A DNA stretch of 64,000 nucleotides. Source: RGIG5612 sp045627365. GTDB taxonomy: Bacteria; Bacillota; Clostridia; Lachnospirales; Lachnospiraceae. The position numbers and the translations under genes are program-made. The stretch's first letter is position 1. The number at the start of each line of letters is the position of its first letter. The notes beneath the pieces were generated by a model, which saw nothing but the letters and a program-made list of their open reading frames with translations, was not told where the DNA came from and searched no databases. The DNA lies in the NCBI GenBank assembly GCA_045627365.1, contig JAZQNN010000017.1, forward strand, positions 33,641-97,640. The letters run 5' to 3'. Shown piece after piece: positions 60,604 through 64,000 of this stretch.

Positions 60604-61650
60604 TTATAATGCATGTTTGCGCACGTATTCCGCGTCCTTGGCATAGAACAGTGCGTCGTCTCTTGTGATAAATCTGCTCTGGGCAAGCTTGGCAAGCGCC
60701 TGGTCCATCGTCTGTCCGCCCAGGGCTGCACTTGTTGCGATAGCGTTTACGATCTGCGGTGTGTTGCCTGTACGGATAAGGTTTCTTACAGCATCTGTCA
60801 CAACCATATACTCGCATGCGAGAGCACGGCCGCCGCCGATCTTCGGCACAAGCTGCTGGGTAATAACTGCTGCCAGACACATGGACAACTGGAGCCTTAT
60901 CTGCTGCTGTGCGCCTTCCGGGAACACCTGAACGATACGGTCAACAGAATCTGCTGCCGAGCCCGTATGGAGAGTTCCGAAAACAAGATGTCCCGTCTCG
61001 GCCGCGGTAATAGCAGTCTCGATAGTATCTCTGTCACGCATCTCACCGATCAGGATAACATTCGGGTCTTCTCTTAAGCTGGCACGAAGGCCGTCAGAGA
61101 AACTGCGAGTGTCTCTTCCCACTTCTCTCTGGTTGATCGCGCAAAGGTCCGGTTTGTAAATATACTCTATAGGATCTTCAAGCGTAACGATGTGATCGTG
61201 TCTGGTATGATTAATGCAATCGATCAGTGCGGCAAGGGTAGTTGACTTACCCGAGCCTGTCTCGCCGGTTACGAGAACGATTCCTTTGTGAAGCTTCGGA
61301 ACGTCAAGTACTGCAGGCGGAAGTCCGAGATTTGCCAGTACGGGGATGGTCTCGCTCAGAATTCTGAGCGCTACTGACGGAACTCCCTGCTGCTTGAAAA
61401 TATGTATCCTGCAGCGGCTCCCGGCAATAGTTTCGGACAGATCCAGCTCGCCGATATCTGCCATTTCCTGATATCTGCCGTGAGCAAGGCGCTTGGCGAT
61501 CTCAAGGCACTCATCCTCTGTAAGAGGAGGCTCTCCCATGTCCACCAGCTGCCCGCTCTCTCTGATCATAGGCGGAAGCCCGTAAATAAAATGTATGTCA
61601 GACGCACCTCTGGAGCGTGCTTTTTCAACAAATTGCTCTATTGTCAGCAT
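60604..61650 (-). CDS. pilT: Type IV pilus retraction ATPase PilT
   Basis: A 348-residue hexameric ATPase. Walker A GETGSGKST, DPIEYIYKPDLCAINQREVG (Asp box), Walker B ILIGEMRDRDT, GHLVFGTLHT (His box), and the C-terminal AVRNLIRTG, which matches the AIRNLIRE motif required for retraction in PilT. A retractable pilus (twitching or DNA uptake) is therefore likely. 11 bp after pilB. Confidence 0.96.
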   Translation of the reverse strand: MLTIEQFVEKARSRGASDIHFIYGLPPMIRESGQLVDMGEPPLTEDECLEIAKRLAHGRYQEMADIGELDLSETIAGSRCRIHIFKQQGVPSVALRILSETIPVLANLGLPPAVLDVPKLHKGIVLVTGETGSGKSTTLAALIDCINHTRHDHIVTLEDPIEYIYKPDLCAINQREVGRDTRSFSDGLRASLREDPNVILIGEMRDRDTIETAITAAETGHLVFGTLHTGSAADSVDRIVQVFPEGAQQQIRLQLSMCLAAVITQQLVPKIGGGRALACEYMVVTDAVRNLIRTGNTPQIVNAIATSAALGGQTMDQALAKLAQSRFITRDDALFYAKDAEYVRKHAL

Positions 61651-61661
61651 AAAATCTCCTC

Positions 61662-63362
61662 TTATTCGTCCTCGTTGATAACACGAAGTACTTCTTCTGC
61701 GCTTGTAACTCCCTCCATAATCAGGCGGATCGCGTTGTCATGAAGTGAAACGAATCCCGAATCCGGTTTTGCAAGCTCTTCGCGGATAGCCTCGCGGCTG
61801 TTGCCCTCAAGGATCTTCTCGCGGATCTTGCCGCTGATCGGCAGCATCTCAAATACCGCGATTCTGCCGTGATATCCGGTGTTGAAGCACTCAGGACATC
61901 CTTTGCCCTTGTAGAAAGTATACTCACCGTTCGGATCAAGACCAAGGCCGGTCAGCTCTTCCTCGGATGGTGTGTATTCGGTCTTGCAATGCGGGCAGAC
62001 TCTTCTTACCAGGCGCTGGGAAATAACTCCCTTAACAGCTCCGGCGATCAGATACGGCTCAACTCCGATATCAACAAGTCTGTCGATCGTTCCTGCCGCG
62101 TCATTGGTATGGATAGTAGAAATAACAACATGACCGGTGATCGCGGCACGCATTGCGATGTCTGCGGTCTCGCCGTCACGGATCTCTCCTACTGCTATGA
62201 TATCAGGGTCCTGACGAAGGATAGCCCTCAGGCCATTTGCAAATGTCATTCCCGTCTTTTCGTTGATCTGGACCTGGTTAACGTCGTCGATGTTGTACTC
62301 AACAGGATCCTCCAGCGTTACAAGGTTGACTTCTTCTTTATTCAGCTCGCCGATCATGGTGTACATGGTCGATGATTTACCTGATCCGGTAGGACCAACG
62401 ATAAGGATAACTCCGTTCTTGGTGCCTACAAATTTATCAAACAGTTCCTCATCGTGTCCGGAAAGTCCGATGGCGCTCCTGCTGAGCACGCCGTTGGATT
62501 TGTCAAGCAGACGGGCAACTACCTTCTCGCCGTAAACGGTAGGAAGTGTAGATACACGGAGGTCGATATCCTTGCCTGCCGTCTGCACGTTGAAACGTCC
62601 GTCCTGCGGAACTCTTCTTTCCGATATATCCAGTCCGCTCATGATCTTGACACGTGAAATGATGGAAGTCTGAAGATTCCTCGGGATGGTGAGGATATTC
62701 CTCATCATGCCGTCTATTCTCATCCTGACGACCATGTCGGTCTCTCTCGGCTCAAGATGGATGTCGGATGCACGCTCGTTGATAGCTCTCTCAATGATCG
62801 AGTTGACCAGTCTGATCGTAGGTGCATTGGTTCCGTCATCACTGATCTGGTTGGCAACAAACGCCATATCCTGGATCTCAAGCTCGGTGTCAGTAGCCTC
62901 CTTTTTCATGTCCTCGATGGCCCTTGCTGCGCCCTCGTTTCCATAAAGGATCATTATGGCATGCTCAATAGACGATCTGGTCGAAACTACCGGAACGACC
63001 TTCTTCTTAACGGCCTTGTGGACTTCCTCGATCGCATAGAAGTTCAAAGGATCTGCCATTGCCAGATAAAGCTCGTCCTTTTCAACTTTAACAGGAACTA
63101 CCTGATACTGCTTGGCGATGTTCTTCGGAAGGACCTGAGCCATGGATATCGGTATACGTGTCTTGGAAAGATCTACATACTCGATTCCGAGCTGCATCTG
63201 AAGTGCGTCGATGAGCTGACGTTCCGTAATGATCCCGTTGTTGATAAGTACGGTTCCAAGTCGCTCGTTACTGCCCTTCTGGAGTTCCAGGCCTTTATCC
63301 AGCTGACTCTGTGTAATTGCACCGGCTTCGATAAGAAGCTCTCCTAATCTGACTTGTGCCAT
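61662..63362 (-). CDS. pilB: Type IV pilus extension ATPase PilB with MshEN domain
   Basis: A 566-residue ATPase. Residues 5-28 and 34-57 are two copies of the MshEN motif (RLGELLIEAGAITQSQL... and RLGTVLINNGIITERQL...), each ending in Gln. This is the pattern known to bind c-di-GMP in MshE-type ATPases. The ATPase core has Walker A GPTGSGKSS, VTLEDPVEYN, VGEIRDGETADIAM (Walker B), and the tetra-Cys zinc site CPHCKTEY / CPEC. It drives pilus extension. It has its own promoter (TTGCAA-17-TATAAT) and begins the locus. Confidence 0.96.
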   Translation of the reverse strand: MAQVRLGELLIEAGAITQSQLDKGLELQKGSNERLGTVLINNGIITERQLIDALQMQLGIEYVDLSKTRIPISMAQVLPKNIAKQYQVVPVKVEKDELYLAMADPLNFYAIEEVHKAVKKKVVPVVSTRSSIEHAIMILYGNEGAARAIEDMKKEATDTELEIQDMAFVANQISDDGTNAPTIRLVNSIIERAINERASDIHLEPRETDMVVRMRIDGMMRNILTIPRNLQTSIISRVKIMSGLDISERRVPQDGRFNVQTAGKDIDLRVSTLPTVYGEKVVARLLDKSNGVLSRSAIGLSGHDEELFDKFVGTKNGVILIVGPTGSGKSSTMYTMIGELNKEEVNLVTLEDPVEYNIDDVNQVQINEKTGMTFANGLRAILRQDPDIIAVGEIRDGETADIAMRAAITGHVVISTIHTNDAAGTIDRLVDIGVEPYLIAGAVKGVISQRLVRRVCPHCKTEYTPSEEELTGLGLDPNGEYTFYKGKGCPECFNTGYHGRIAVFEMLPISGKIREKILEGNSREAIREELAKPDSGFVSLHDNAIRLIMEGVTSAEEVLRVINEDE

Positions 63363-63435
63363 GTTTTTCCTCTTTCTTTCTGGTATACATGCAAACGGGT
63401 ATATTCACCCATAATATTTAAACTTATACAGAATT

Positions 63436-63464
63436 ATTATATCTGCAAGGGATATCCTTTGCAA
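63436..63464 (-). promoter_or_regulatory. Promoter for pilB-pilT-pilC
   Basis: On the minus strand: -35 TTGCAA (63464-63459), 17 bp, -10 TATAAT (63441-63436), leader of about 65 nt before pilB. Confidence 0.82.
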
Positions 63465-63480
63465 TAAAAAAAATAACGAC

Positions 63481-63511
63481 AAAAAAAGACCGGAACCTTA
63501 AGTTCCGGTCT
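63481..63511 (-). terminator. Terminator downstream of the tRNA 3' fragment
   Basis: AGACCGGAAC / GTTCCGGTCT perfect 10-bp stem with a 5-nt loop and seven T on the minus strand. It immediately follows the tRNA 3'-end fragment, as expected for a tRNA gene terminator, and insulates pilB's promoter. Confidence 0.92.
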
Positions 63512-63512
63512 C

Positions 63513-63537
63513 GTGCGCCTCCAGGGACTCGAACCCC
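63513..63537 (-). other. tRNA 3'-end fragment (possible attachment site)
   Basis: On the minus strand GGGGTTCGAGTCCCTGGAGGC continues into GCA. It contains a T-arm (stem, TTCGAGT loop, stem) and a 3' acceptor strand ending at a discriminator A, but no 5' part: the sequence further upstream (63538 onward) is not tRNA-like. A tRNA 3' fragment plus its intact terminator is the mark left when an integrative element inserts in a tRNA gene. The intact copy would lie outside the window. Confidence 0.6.
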
Positions 63538-63540
63538 ATT

Positions 63541-63805
63541 TCAAGTTTGAAAAATGTTGAAAGGAGGGGCTTTTCTGTACACCACGCCCCTAAAAAATCT
63601 AATCACTTTGGGGCATTTTGTGGTGATATATCAGTTCTCGTCCTCGGATTGCGTTTCACTAAAATGGATCCAGACTGTTCGGTTTGGATCCATCAAGTTT
63701 GGTTACAATTGGTTGAGATTATAATTCAAGCCACTAGCAGCACACAAAATAAATTAATTGTTTCGTTCAGCTAAGTAATAAGTGTATGCCAATTTATTAT
63801 AAGCT
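63541..63805. other. Non-coding stretch with inverted repeats, no gene seen
   Basis: No convincing gene. An open frame at 63547-63774 has no ribosome site or recognisable protein. Two inverted repeats stand out: CACCACGCCCC (63580-63590) against GGGGC...GTGGTG (63610-63625), and ATGGATCCA (63664-63672) against TGGATCCAT (63685-63693), whose centres are 21 bp apart. They may be recombination or regulator sites of an integrated element. Nothing more can be said from sequence alone. Confidence 0.4.
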
Positions 63806-63831
63806 GAGCCCGTAGAGAAATCTGCGGGCTC
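63806..63831 (+). terminator. Hairpin with GAAA tetraloop upstream of the GNAT gene
   Basis: GAGCCCGTAGA / TCTGCGGGCTC forms an 11-bp stem (one G-U) closed by a GAAA tetraloop. The downstream T-run is poor (CTTATG), so termination may be weak. It directly precedes the GNAT promoter. Confidence 0.55.
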
Positions 63832-63834
63832 TTA

Positions 63835-63843
63835 TGATATAAT
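63835..63843 (+). promoter_or_regulatory. Extended -10 promoter for the GNAT gene
   Basis: TGATATAAT: TGn extension and perfect TATAAT (63838-63843), 36 bp before the ATG. No -35 is needed for this class. Confidence 0.65.
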
Positions 63844-63879
63844 TCAACTCGACAAATCAGAATTTGATGAGGTGTAATT

Positions 63880-64000
63880 ATGGTAAGAATTGCAACAGTA
63901 AATGATGCAGAGCAATTAAATATCTTAAATAACGAATTTAATGGTGAAGGTGAAACAAGCATAGATAATATTGGAAATTCTCTTGTGAGTAATAAACAGG
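63880..64000 (+). CDS. GNAT family acetyltransferase (3' end outside window)
   Basis: The first 40 residues of an open frame running past the right edge. VRIATVNDAEQLNILNNEF is the typical N-terminal beta1-alpha1 of GNAT acetyltransferases; the acetyl-CoA motif lies outside. GAGGTG precedes the ATG. It is more AT-rich than the pilus genes, which fits an acquired segment beyond the tRNA fragment, but the sample is short. Confidence 0.65.
   Translation, partial: MVRIATVNDAEQLNILNNEFNGEGETSIDNIGNSLVSNKQ

Noticed and set aside
63547..63774. 75-codon open frame right of the tRNA fragment
   Set aside because: No ribosome site, no domain, and it runs through inverted repeats.

Overview
The window looks like chromosomal DNA of an anaerobic Firmicute of class Clostridia, most likely a Lachnospiraceae-type gut or rumen bacterium. 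The grounds are strong AGGAGG-type ribosome sites, a trimeric NADH-linked [FeFe]-hydrogenase, DUF4230/TPM/TelA/XpaC envelope genes, a Gram-positive-style type IV pilus locus without a secretin, and tightly packed co-directional operons. This is inference from gene content; no rRNA or other phylogenetic marker is present.

Layout. 0-4 kb: the end of a LysR-type regulator, a vWA + macro-domain pair, a MerR regulator and rsmI. 4-12.7 kb (+): a putative esterase, a four-gene ABC efflux system with two different membrane-fusion proteins, and a GH3 glycosidase. 12.7-21.4 kb (-): two DUF4230 proteins; an SSF symporter behind a tyrosine-rich leader ORF and an attenuator-like hairpin; then telA, xpaC-like, CYTH, azlC, azlD, an amidohydrolase with altered metal ligands, and a ylmH-like gene. 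21.7-25.9 kb (+): hydC-hydB-hydA. 25.9-28.6 kb (-): peptidase S51, lactonase-like, a DUF1275 protein and an unlisted 53-residue membrane protein. 28.7-34.1 kb (+): a molybdenum-cofactor operon (moeA, moeA-like, moaA, moaC, mog-moaE fusion) plus a PHP protein. 34.1-39.5 kb (-): flavodoxin-ferredoxin, NYN/PIN-like protein, TPM protein, zinc-ribbon membrane protein and a ceramidase-like protein. 39.7-43.2 kb: HAD, a barstar/lipoprotein-barnase pair, MATE exporter and alpha/beta hydrolase.

43.2-63.4 kb (-) is one type IV pilus locus: pilB-pilT-pilC, the major pilin, a 2617-residue pilin-anchored giant protein, a PilX-like protein, an 897-residue pilin-like protein ending in a Hint (intein/hedgehog-type) domain, another minor pilin, a small membrane protein, prepilin peptidase, and pilM-pilN-pilO. 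Three good promoters precede pilB, the major pilin and the giant protein. PilB carries two copies of the MshEN c-di-GMP-binding motif. The giant pilin and the Hint pilin are the most unusual content: they suggest a pilus that displays very large beta-repeat adhesins, one with a potentially self-processing C-terminus.

The right edge (63.5-64.0 kb) holds a tRNA 3'-end fragment followed by its terminator, then about 340 bp without a convincing gene, then the start of a GNAT acetyltransferase. This resembles the end of an integrated element or its scar.
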